From NCBI GenBank assembly GCA_963760965.1, contig CAVXEW010000014.1, positions 62,001-126,000 of the forward strand: a stretch of 64,000 nt of DNA. The letters run 5' to 3'. Positions within the stretch are counted from its first letter, which is position 1; every line of letters starts with the position of its first letter. The notes below the pieces were generated by a model. That model did not search any database. It was not told the DNA's origin and saw only the letters and a program-made list of their open reading frames with translations. This document shows positions 44,659-52,736 of the stretch, piece after piece. The translations under genes were made by a program, and so were the position numbers. The DNA comes from Pararhizobium_B sp963760965. Its GTDB lineage: Bacteria; Pseudomonadota; Alphaproteobacteria; Rhizobiales; Rhizobiaceae.

Positions 44659-45603
44659 TCAGCGCTTGCGGGAAAGCTGCTGCAGGAGCCGCGACATTTC
44701 CTCGTCGAGCGCCTTTTCGGATTCCGGGACGACAGGCTCCGCGGCGGCAGGGGTCTGCGTCGCAGAAACCGCGGTCCGGACGGGTGGAGATGCCCTATCG
44801 GGCCTCGTCGACGACAGGTCCCCCGCCACCTCGGTATCGAGAAAGTCCTCGAACCGGAGAACGGACGGAGCGGCTGGGACCGGCTCCGTGCGTGCGGACG
44901 ACCCGGCCGGGGCAATCCCGGAGTCGGGGGCAGGGCCGATCGCCGGACTTTCTTCCGCGTCCATGTAGGCCTGCACGTAGGGCGACGACTGGACTGCGTC
45001 CGAATTGCCGAAGACGCGCTGCCTGTTGCTGTCGAGGATGTTGGCGATGTCCGGACGCGCCTCCCGCGCAGCCGGCGCCGGGGCGCGCTCCTCGGAGGGT
45101 GCCGCCGCTTCCACCCGTTCTTCCGGTTCAGGGGTCGCTTCGGCCGGGGACGGTGAACCGGCTACCGGGGCCGCGTCGACTGGCTGCTCTTCAGGCTGCT
45201 GCTCCGCCGCAACCGTCAGTCCGGCCGAAAGCGGTCCGGTGTCCTGCAGGCGCGCCGTCGGTGCCGCCACCTCGGCGGTCTCTCCGGAAGGCTTGGCAAG
45301 CGACGTGTCACTGTCGGCCGCGTTGATGCCGCTCTCCACGACGACGTCCGAAGGGCCGCCGATCAGGATGAGGTGCTCGACGTCGTCGCGGCGAACCAGT
45401 ACCAGCCTGCGCCTCGGGTCCACGGCTGCCGCATCGAGCACGGCGAGGCGGGGCCTGCGATTCTTGCCGCCGCGCAGGAAGGCCCGGGTGCCGCGCTGGC
45501 GCCATGTCCGCATCAGGAGGAAGAAGAGAAGGAGCGCAATTGCGACGGCTCCGATCGCTATGGCAAGTTTCGCACCGATTTCGCCGCCTATGTCTGGGAG
45601 CAT
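44659..45603 (-). CDS. FliO-domain membrane protein
   Basis: 314 residues. One transmembrane helix (AIAIGAVAIALLLFFLLM, about residues 14-31) is followed by a short FliO-like beta domain (RLAVLDAAAVDPRRRLVLVRRDDVEHLILIGGPSDVVVESGI, in two conserved halves, about 52-95). The rest is a long disordered Pro/Ala/Glu-rich tail with a small helical C-terminus (EKALDEEMSRLLQQLSRKR). FliO helps assemble the FliP ring of the flagellar export gate, but no flagellar gene is nearby and the tail is much longer than in classical FliO. A broader envelope role is as likely. It is divergent from cckA. Confidence 0.75.
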   Translation of the reverse strand: MLPDIGGEIGAKLAIAIGAVAIALLLFFLLMRTWRQRGTRAFLRGGKNRRPRLAVLDAAAVDPRRRLVLVRRDDVEHLILIGGPSDVVVESGINAADSDTSLAKPSGETAEVAAPTARLQDTGPLSAGLTVAAEQQPEEQPVDAAPVAGSPSPAEATPEPEERVEAAAPSEERAPAPAAREARPDIANILDSNRQRVFGNSDAVQSSPYVQAYMDAEESPAIGPAPDSGIAPAGSSARTEPVPAAPSVLRFEDFLDTEVAGDLSSTRPDRASPPVRTAVSATQTPAAAEPVVPESEKALDEEMSRLLQQLSRKR

Positions 45604-45908
45604 GACTCGTCCTCTCGATTTGCATTCCGGCCTCGCCGGTCTTTCCTCGCGTGACCCGCATAGGTCCCTTTTAGGGCGTTTTTGGGCGCTGTTGCACAGT
45701 TTTCCGCATCTTTGCGGTGGGAAATCGGTAGCGAAAATGGGAAGAAGGTCGGAGCGGGCGGCGGGGCCGCGAGTTGCGGTTGCAGCGAGGAGAGTTCATG
45801 TGGCTCGTAACGGAACCGACGGCGGGAGCGAGTCCGGATTGCCTGATCTGATGTTTCATCACATCCGCTGCGCGCGCCTGTCGGTTCGTGCGAGGAATGA
45901 GGAGACCG
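45604..45908. other. Divergent intergenic region between the FliO-domain gene and cckA
   Basis: 305 bp that must hold both promoters. I see no full CtrA box (TTAA-N7-TTAA) and no further gene with a credible ribosome site. Confidence 0.5.
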
Positions 45909-48540
45909 ATGACCGAGCGAGATAGAACCGGCACGAATCCGGCGCCGATCATCGATCGCGGCACGCAGCCGAGGACCGTCCTTCGGCTCGTCTTCCTGGC
46001 GATCGTGCTCATCGCTTCGGCGGCGCTTTTCGTCTTCTACAAGGACCGTCTCGACAGCCAGATCATCCTTGGCCTGCTCGGCATCCTGGCGATGATGGGC
46101 ATCTTCTTCCTCGTTTCTGCGGTCATAGGCTTCATACAGGTCATGCCGAGGTCGCCCACCGATCCGCTGGCGCGCGCGTTCCTGGACCGTCACCAGGAAG
46201 GCACCCTGATCACCGACCACAAGGATCGCGTCATCTACGCGAACCGCGCCTATGGCGAGCTTACCGGAGCGACGGAAGCCAAGGACGTGCAGTCCATCGA
46301 GGCAATGCTGTCGCAATTCAAGGAATCCACGGAGGCCGTCTACCGCCTCACGAACGTTCTGCGCGACGGCAACGAGGGACAGGAAGAATTCCGCCTGCTT
46401 CGGCCGCTCAACCTTTCGTCTCCCGAAGGAGGAGCGCGCTGGTACCGGCTCCGCGCCCGGCTTCTGCCGATCGAGGGAGGGGGCGGAGAGCCGCTCCAGG
46501 CCTGGCAACTGTCGGACATCACTTCCGAGCGGGAGGACCAGGAGCGCTTCTTCAAGGAATTGCAGCACGCGATCGACTATCTCGACCACGCGCCCGCGGG
46601 GTTCTTCTCCGCCGGCCGCCGCGGAGAGATATTCTACGTCAATGCCACGCTCGCCGACTGGCTGGGCATCGACCTCACGCAGTTCCGGCCGGGTTCCATC
46701 TCGATAAAGGACCTCGTCGCCGGCGAGGGGATGGCCCTGATTGAGAGCGTACAGGCGGAGCCGGGGCTCAATCGGACAGCCTCTCTCGATCTCGACATGC
46801 TGAAGAAGAACGGCCAGAGCCTGCCCGTGACGCTTCTCCATCGGGTGTCGGCGACGCGCGACGGCGCGCCGGGCGAAAGCCGGACGATCGTGCTCGCCCG
46901 CGGCGACGCGGAGGGGACGGCGCCTTCGGCCGCCGCGGCGGCGGCGGAGATGCGGTTCACCCGCTTCTTCAACAACACGCCGATGGCGATCGCCTCCGTC
47001 GACGCGCGGGGCCGGATCCTCAGGACGAACGCGCCTTTCCTCAAGATGTTCTCGGGCGTCGTCTCGCGCGACGACATGGAGCGCGGCGCGCTCTTCGAGA
47101 TGGTCATCAGCGAGCAGGATGTGCCGGCCTTCCAGGAGGCCCTCGACAAGGCCGCGGACAGGCAGGGCGACATCACGCCGGTCGAACTCTCGCCACCCCG
47201 CCGACGAGAGCCGATATTTCCGCTTCTACGTGAACGCGGTCATCGATCGTGCCGGCAACGAGCCCGAGGAAGCCGCCATCATATACGCCGTCGAGACGAC
47301 CGAGCAGAAGGCGCTCGAGACCCAGATGGCCCAGACGCAGAAGATGAACGCGGTCGGCACGCTCGCCGGCGGCATTGCGCACGACTTCAACAACGTGCTG
47401 ACGGCGATCCTGCTTTCGGCCGATCACCTGCTCCTGTCCCTGCGCCCCTCGGACGCCAGCTTCGCCGACCTGATGGAGATCAAGCGCAACGCCAATCGCG
47501 CCGCCGTCCTCGTGCGCCAGTTGCTCGCCTTCTCCCGCAAGCAGACGATGCGCCCGACCGTACTCCAGATGACCGACGTCATCGGCGACCTGCGGATGCT
47601 GGTCGACCGGCTTGTCGGCACGAACGTCCGCCTGGAAGTCGACTACGGCCGCGACCTCTGGCCGGTGAAGACCGACCTCGGGCAGTTCGAGCAGGTGGTC
47701 ATCAACCTTGCGGTCAATGCACGCGACGCCATGCCCGGCGGAGGCACGATCACGATCCGCTCGCGCAACGTGCCTGCGGCCGATGTCGAGGCGCTCGGCC
47801 ACCGCGGCATGGCCGTCGCCGACTACGTGATGATCTCCGTTACCGACGAGGGCACGGGTATTTCGCCGGAGGTGATGGACCAGATATTCGAGCCCTTCTT
47901 CACCACGAAGGAGGTCGGCAAGGGGACCGGCCTCGGCCTCTCCATGGTCTACGGCATCGTCAAGCAGTCGGGCGGCTACATCTATTGCGACTCCGAGGTC
48001 GGCGAGGGCACGACCTTCCGGATCTACCTGCCGCGCCACGAGGAGACCGAGATTGCCGGGACGGAGGATCTGCCGGCATCGCCGCCTGCTGCGAAAGCCC
48101 TCGAGGGGCGGCCACAGCAGGGCAAGGACGAAACCCGCGCCAGGTCGGGAGAGGAGCCGGCCGACCTGACCGGCGGTTCCGCCGTCGTCCTGCTGGTCGA
48201 GGACGAGGAGGCGGTGCGCCGCGGCGGCAAGCGGATGCTGGAGACGCGGGGCTATACCGTGCACGAAGCCTCGTCCGGCGTCGAGGCACTCGAGATCATG
48301 CATGAACTTGGCGGGGCGATCGACATCGTCGTTTCCGACGTGGTGATGCCGGAGATGGACGGGCCTACGCTGCTGCGCGAATTGCGCAAGGACTATCCGG
48401 ACCTGAAGTTCATCTTCGTTTCCGGTTATGCCGAGGACGCTTTTGCCAAGAACCTGCCGGAGGACGCGCAGTTCGGCTTCCTTCCGAAGCCCTTCTCCCT
48501 GAAACAGCTGGCAATGGCCGTTCGCGAGATGCTCGACTGA
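45909..48540 (+). CDS. cckA: Cell-cycle hybrid histidine kinase CckA, one-base frameshift near 47193-47194
   Basis: CckA phosphorylates the Hpt protein ChpT and through it CtrA and CpdR. Start ATG 45909 has a GGAG site. Two helices (about 24-44 and 51-77) anchor it; PAS domains cover about 85-470; HisKA has GGIAHDFNNVLTAIL with His near 490; HATPase follows with NLAVNARDAMPGGG and GTGLGLSMVYGIVKQSGG; the C-terminal receiver has Asp near 810 (DVVMPEMDGP). Reading is broken at CC 47193-47194: the first frame runs on to 48305 without homology, while dropping one C gives LSHPADESRYFRFYVNAV and joins the frame ending at 48540. The corrected length is about 876. CckA is essential in most studied relatives, so a sequence error is likely. 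Confidence 0.92.
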
Positions 48541-48638
48541 TCGTCGCCGCCGTTGGCGGCTTCTGCCGGCGGTTCCATCAAGATGCCGCAATTGGCGGCA
48601 AAACGCGAAATGCAACACGAACGCGGGGGAAATTCCGG

Positions 48639-49286
48639 ATGATGAAACAGATAGTGGCGGCAACCGTCGCCGGTGCCTTGCTTGCGGCCTGCACGACCGA
48701 TCCCTACACCGGGCAGCAGAAGGTCTCCAACACCGTCGGAGGCGCCGCGCTCGGCGCAGCGGCGGGCGCCGGACTGGGTCTTCTGGCCGGCGGCAATGAC
48801 CGGCGCAACGCCCTGCTCGGAGCTGGCATCGGAGCGCTCGCCGGGGGAATGGTCGGCGGCTACATGGACAGGCAGGAAGCCGAACTCCGGGCGCAGTTGC
48901 AGGGAACCGGCGTATCGATCAGTCGCAACGGCAACCAGATCATCCTCAACATGCCGTCGAACATAACCTTCGACACGGACCAGTCCGCGGTGAAGCCGCA
49001 GTTCTATTCGACGCTGAACTCGGTCGTGCTCGTTCTGCGCAAGTACAACCGTTCGCTTGTCGATGTGCTCGGCTTCACCGATTCGACCGGCTCGCCGCAG
49101 CACAACCAGGCCCTCTCCCAGGAGCGCGCCCGCTCCGTCGCGGACTACCTGACGAGCCAGGGACTGGATCCGCGGCGCTTCTACGTCCAGGGCTATGGCG
49201 AGAGCCAGCCTGTGGCCAGCAACGACACGCCCGAAGGCCGCGCCGCCAACCGCCGGGTCGAGATACAGATCTCGCCACTCAGCTGA
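48639..49286 (+). CDS. OmpA-family lipoprotein (YiaD-like)
   Basis: 215-residue outer membrane lipoprotein. The lipobox is LLAAC with lipidated Cys18. A glycine-zipper segment (about 34-75, GGAALGAAAGAGLGLLAGG and GAGIGALAGGMVGGY) precedes the C-terminal OmpA domain (about 95-210), which has the peptidoglycan-binding stretch GFTDSTGSPQHNQALSQERA and GRAANRRVEI. It would tie the outer membrane to peptidoglycan. The start is ATG 48639 after GGGGGAAATTCC; ATG 48642 is an equal choice. Confidence 0.92.
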   Translation: MMKQIVAATVAGALLAACTTDPYTGQQKVSNTVGGAALGAAAGAGLGLLAGGNDRRNALLGAGIGALAGGMVGGYMDRQEAELRAQLQGTGVSISRNGNQIILNMPSNITFDTDQSAVKPQFYSTLNSVVLVLRKYNRSLVDVLGFTDSTGSPQHNQALSQERARSVADYLTSQGLDPRRFYVQGYGESQPVASNDTPEGRAANRRVEIQISPLS

Positions 49287-49312
49287 GCGGAGAAACGGGG
49301 AGCGGACTGACG

Positions 49313-49340
49313 AGCGCCCGGAGCGAAAGGGCCGGGCGCT
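49313..49340. terminator. Hairpin between the OmpA-like gene and psuG
   Basis: A 9-bp stem AGCGCCCGG / CCGGGCGCT with a 10-nt loop lies between the convergent stops at 49286 and 49345. The following T-run is weak (TCCTT), so efficiency is uncertain. Confidence 0.5.
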
Positions 49341-49344
49341 TCCT

Positions 49345-50301
49345 TCAGCCTGCCAGAGCGACCGCGATCTCGGCCGCGAGCCGCGCATTGTGGCGCACGA
49401 GCGAGATGTTCGTCCTGAGGCTGCGCCCTTCGGTCAACCGGAAGATTTCCGAAAGAAGGAAGGGCGTCACGTCCTTGCCGGCGACGCGCTGCCGGGAGGC
49501 CTCTTTGAGCGCCGCCGCGATATATGCCTCCATTTCTTCCCGCGGGATCTCGTCGCCCTCTGGCACGGGATTGGCGACCAGCATGCCGCCGCCGATGCCG
49601 AGCGCTTCCCGGGCTCTCTGGAACCGGGCGATAGCGGTCGCATCCGGCAGGCTCAACGGGCTCTCCAGCCCTGAATCGCGTGACCAGAAGGCAGGAAACC
49701 TGCCGCTGCCGCAGGTGACGACGGGGACGCCCCGGGTCTCGAGGACTTCCAGCGTCTTCGAAACATCGAGTATAGCCTTGGCGCCCGCCGAGACGACCAG
49801 AACCGGGGTTCGCGCCAGCTCGTCGAGATCGGCGGAAATGTCGAAGGTGTCGGCGGCGCCGCGGTGGACGCCGCCGATGCCGCCGGTCGCAAATACCCGG
49901 ATGCCTGCCAGTCGCGCGGCGATCATCGTGGCGGCCACGGTCGTGGAGCCGGTCTTCCTTTCGGAAACGGCGAAGGCGAGGTCCGCGCGCGATAGCTTCA
50001 GCGCGTCGCTCGTCCGGGCCAGCGCTTCGACCTGCGTCCCTTCGAGACCGACACGCAGTTCGCCATCGATGACGGCGATGGTCGCGGGCGTCGCCCCGGC
50101 AGCCCGGATCAGCTCTTCCACGCCGGCCGCCATCTCGAGGTTGCCGGGCCAGGGCATGCCGTGGGTAATGATCGTCGACTCGAGCGCGACGACGGGCCTG
50201 CCCGCTGCAATCGCAGCCGCGACTTCGGGCGATGGCTGGTAGGGGCGGGAAGGGGACACGGGCAACTCTCTCCGGAAAGGAAGGCGATCCGAAGGGCTCA
50301 T
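49345..50301 (-). CDS. psuG: Pseudouridine-5'-phosphate glycosidase PsuG
   Basis: Splits (or, reversed, forms) pseudouridine 5'-phosphate into uracil and ribose 5-phosphate. 318 residues from ATG 50301; GTG 50259 with GGAGAG eight bases upstream gives 304 residues and is a fair alternative. Signatures: VVALESTIITHGMPWP near the N-terminus, KTGSTTVAATMIAA, TGGIGGVHRGA and TCGSGRFPAFW. It overlaps the kinase gene by 4 bp (ATGA). The pair degrades pseudouridine from RNA turnover. Confidence 0.93.
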   Translation of the reverse strand: MSPSDRLPFRRELPVSPSRPYQPSPEVAAAIAAGRPVVALESTIITHGMPWPGNLEMAAGVEELIRAAGATPATIAVIDGELRVGLEGTQVEALARTSDALKLSRADLAFAVSERKTGSTTVAATMIAARLAGIRVFATGGIGGVHRGAADTFDISADLDELARTPVLVVSAGAKAILDVSKTLEVLETRGVPVVTCGSGRFPAFWSRDSGLESPLSLPDATAIARFQRAREALGIGGGMLVANPVPEGDEIPREEMEAYIAAALKEASRQRVAGKDVTPFLLSEIFRLTEGRSLRTNISLVRHNARLAAEIAVALAG

Positions 50302-51257
50302 GCCAGAAATTCGGCCCCGGGTACAAGCGAAAGTGCGGTTGCAAGGGCGGCCCGGTCGAAATGTGCCGGTGCCGCGTCGATCGAGGCGACGGCGATGCAG
50401 GCTGCGGCGACGCCGCTGCGCAGCGCGTCCTCCAGCGGCAGGCCGCGCAGCGTCGCATCGGCGAAACCGGCCGCAAGCGCGTCGCCCGCGCCGGTGACGT
50501 CGCCGATTTCCGGGACCTCCGGCGGCAGGACCCGGCATCGGCGGGTTCCGTCGAAAGCGACGGCGGGAGCTGCGCCGCATGTGACCACGCCCCGCCCGAC
50601 GCCGGCCGAGGCAAGCCGGTCGATGCCGTCCGGAATGTCGCCGACAGCGCAGCCGGTCAGCGCGCAGAGTTCCGCCTCGTTCATGAAGATTCCGGCAAGG
50701 AAGGCCAGCGCCGGCCGGAGCCGTGGCACCTTGGCCGGCGAGACGGCGATGGCAAAGAGAGGCCGCTCCTTCTGTGCGCAGGCGCGCGCCAGCGCGAGCA
50801 GCGTCGCTTCGGGCAGATTGGCATCGCAGAGCACTGCGTCGCTGGCCTGTATGGCGTCCCGCATCGTGCGCCGCGCGATCTGCCGCGGGCCGCAGACGTC
50901 GTAGAGCGCCATGTCGGCGAGCGCTACGACGAGGCTCCCGTCGGAATCGAGGATGGCCGTGTAGCTCGGCGTCGAGCGGTCCAGGAACGTGAGCGGCGTG
51001 TCCTCGATCCCGGCTTCGGCGACCGCGGCTGCGACCAGGTCGCCAGCCGCGTCGCCGCCCCGTGGCGCGACAAGCCGCACGCGGTGGCCGAGCCGGCTCA
51101 GCCCCCGAGCGGCGTTGAGGGCGCCGCCCCCGGCTTCCTCGTGCCAGCGCCCGGGGTTGCTCGCCCCGGGAACCGCCGGAGCAAAAAGCCGTCCGCGGCG
51201 GTCGACATGGGCCCCGCCGATCGCCAGGATCCCGCGTGCATCCCCGCCGTCGATCAT
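50298..51257 (-). CDS. psuK: PfkB-family sugar kinase, probable pseudouridine kinase PsuK
   Basis: 319-residue ribokinase-like protein. The C-terminal PfkB signature EIGDVTGAGDALAAGF includes the catalytic Asp and anion hole; the N-terminal HVDRRGR and EEAGGGALNAARGLSRLG match the substrate-binding half. Specificity for pseudouridine is inferred from the ATGA overlap with psuG, the usual pair. Starts at ATG 51257, 227 bp from recA and divergent to it. Confidence 0.88.
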   Translation of the reverse strand: MIDGGDARGILAIGGAHVDRRGRLFAPAVPGASNPGRWHEEAGGGALNAARGLSRLGHRVRLVAPRGGDAAGDLVAAAVAEAGIEDTPLTFLDRSTPSYTAILDSDGSLVVALADMALYDVCGPRQIARRTMRDAIQASDAVLCDANLPEATLLALARACAQKERPLFAIAVSPAKVPRLRPALAFLAGIFMNEAELCALTGCAVGDIPDGIDRLASAGVGRGVVTCGAAPAVAFDGTRRCRVLPPEVPEIGDVTGAGDALAAGFADATLRGLPLEDALRSGVAAACIAVASIDAAPAHFDRAALATALSLVPGAEFLA

Positions 51258-51342
51258 GCCGCCCCGCCGCGCAACTCGCGCACGCACCGGACCATGGCCG
51301 AGGGGAGGCCCGAACCCGGCGCCGTGTCCGCCCGGAACGACG

Positions 51343-51357
51343 GAACATATTCGGAAC
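51343..51357 (+). promoter_or_regulatory. SOS box (LexA site) before recA
   Basis: GAAC-ATATTCG-GAAC is an exact alphaproteobacterial SOS box (GAAC-N7-GAAC). A third GAAC is at 51335-51338. It lies about 130 bp before the recA start in the psuK-recA intergenic region. Confidence 0.85.
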
Positions 51358-51484
51358 AATATAGAATTTCCATTTAAAATCCAATCGGATATGGGCGTCT
51401 TGCGTGGCCGGAACAAAAGTGGTACAAAATCTGCGGAAGAGCCTCGATTGCCTGCGCGGCTTCAATAACCTAAAGGTGGACGAA

Positions 51485-52561
51485 ATGGCACAGAACTCAT
51501 TGCGGCTCGTAGAGGAAAACCAGGTGGATAAAAGCAAGGCGCTCGAGGCGGCACTTTCTCAGATCGAGCGGTCGTTCGGCAAGGGCTCGATCATGAAGCT
51601 CGGCGCGAAGGACCAGGTCGTCGAGATCGAAACCATCCCGACCGGCTCGCTCGGCCTTGACATCGCGCTCGGCGTCGGCGGCCTTCCCAAGGGACGCATC
51701 ATCGAGATTTATGGTCCGGAAAGCTCGGGCAAGACGACGCTGGCGCTGCAGACGATCGCCGAGGCTCAGAAAAAGGGCGGCATCTGCGGCTTCATCGATG
51801 CCGAGCACGCGCTCGACCCGATCTATGCGCGCAAGCTGGGGGTTGATCTCGAGAACCTGCTGATCTCCCAGCCCGACACCGGCGAACAGGCGCTGGAAAT
51901 CACCGACACGCTGGTGCGCTCGGGCGCGCTCGACGTGCTGGTCATCAACTCCGTCGCGGCCCTGACGCCGCGTGCCGAGATCGAAGGCGAGATGGGAGAT
52001 TCGCTGCCGGGCATGCAGGCCCGCCTGATGAGCCAGGCCCTGCGCAAGCTGACTGCGTCGATCTCGCGCTCGAACTGCATGGTCGTCTTCATCAACCAGA
52101 TCCGCATGAAGATCGGCGTCATGTTCGGTTCGCCGGAAACGACGACCGGCGGCAACGCGCTGAAGTTTTATGCGTCGGTGCGACTGGACATCCGGCGCAT
52201 CGGCTCGGTCAAGGACCGCGACGAGGTCGTCGGGAACCAGACCCGGGTCAAGGTCGTGAAAAACAAGATGGCGCCGCCCTTCAAGCAGGTCGAGTTCGAC
52301 ATCATGTATGGCGAGGGTGTCTCCAAGACGGGCGAGCTCATCGACCTGGGCGTCAAGGCCGGCATTGTCGAGAAATCGGGTGCATGGTTCTCCTACAACA
52401 GCCAGCGGCTCGGGCAGGGGCGTGAGAACGCCAAGACCTTTCTGAAGGAGAACCCCGACATGGCGGGTGAGATCGAGCTGGCCTTGCGCCAGAACGCGGG
52501 CCTGATCGCCGACCGCTTCCTCGAGGACGAAGGTCCGGGGGACGAAGCGGCCGAGATGTAG
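51485..52561 (+). CDS. recA: Recombinase RecA
   Basis: 358-residue RecA, which forms filaments on single-stranded DNA, drives strand exchange and triggers LexA cleavage. Walker A is GPESSGKTT (about 76-84), the catalytic Glu lies in FIDAEHALDP, and the L1/L2 DNA loops are in AEIEGEMGDS and INQIRMKIGVMFGSPETTTGG. The start ATG 51485 yields the family N-terminus MAQNSLRLVEENQVDKSKAL. An SOS box upstream fits LexA control. alaS follows after 175 bp. Confidence 0.98.
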   Translation: MAQNSLRLVEENQVDKSKALEAALSQIERSFGKGSIMKLGAKDQVVEIETIPTGSLGLDIALGVGGLPKGRIIEIYGPESSGKTTLALQTIAEAQKKGGICGFIDAEHALDPIYARKLGVDLENLLISQPDTGEQALEITDTLVRSGALDVLVINSVAALTPRAEIEGEMGDSLPGMQARLMSQALRKLTASISRSNCMVVFINQIRMKIGVMFGSPETTTGGNALKFYASVRLDIRRIGSVKDRDEVVGNQTRVKVVKNKMAPPFKQVEFDIMYGEGVSKTGELIDLGVKAGIVEKSGAWFSYNSQRLGQGRENAKTFLKENPDMAGEIELALRQNAGLIADRFLEDEGPGDEAAEM

Positions 52562-52736
52562 GCGCGCCGGGCTGCCGGCCCGAAACCTGATGACACAGCG
52601 GTCGTGGCGGCTGCCCCCGAGGGGTGGCCGTTTCCGCGTTTCCGGATCGGCTGGACAGGCATATGCGTGGACGATAAAAGCCCGTGTCCGTCCCCGACGC
52701 TTGGGGATGCGAGCGTTGAATCATGAAAGGCAGATG

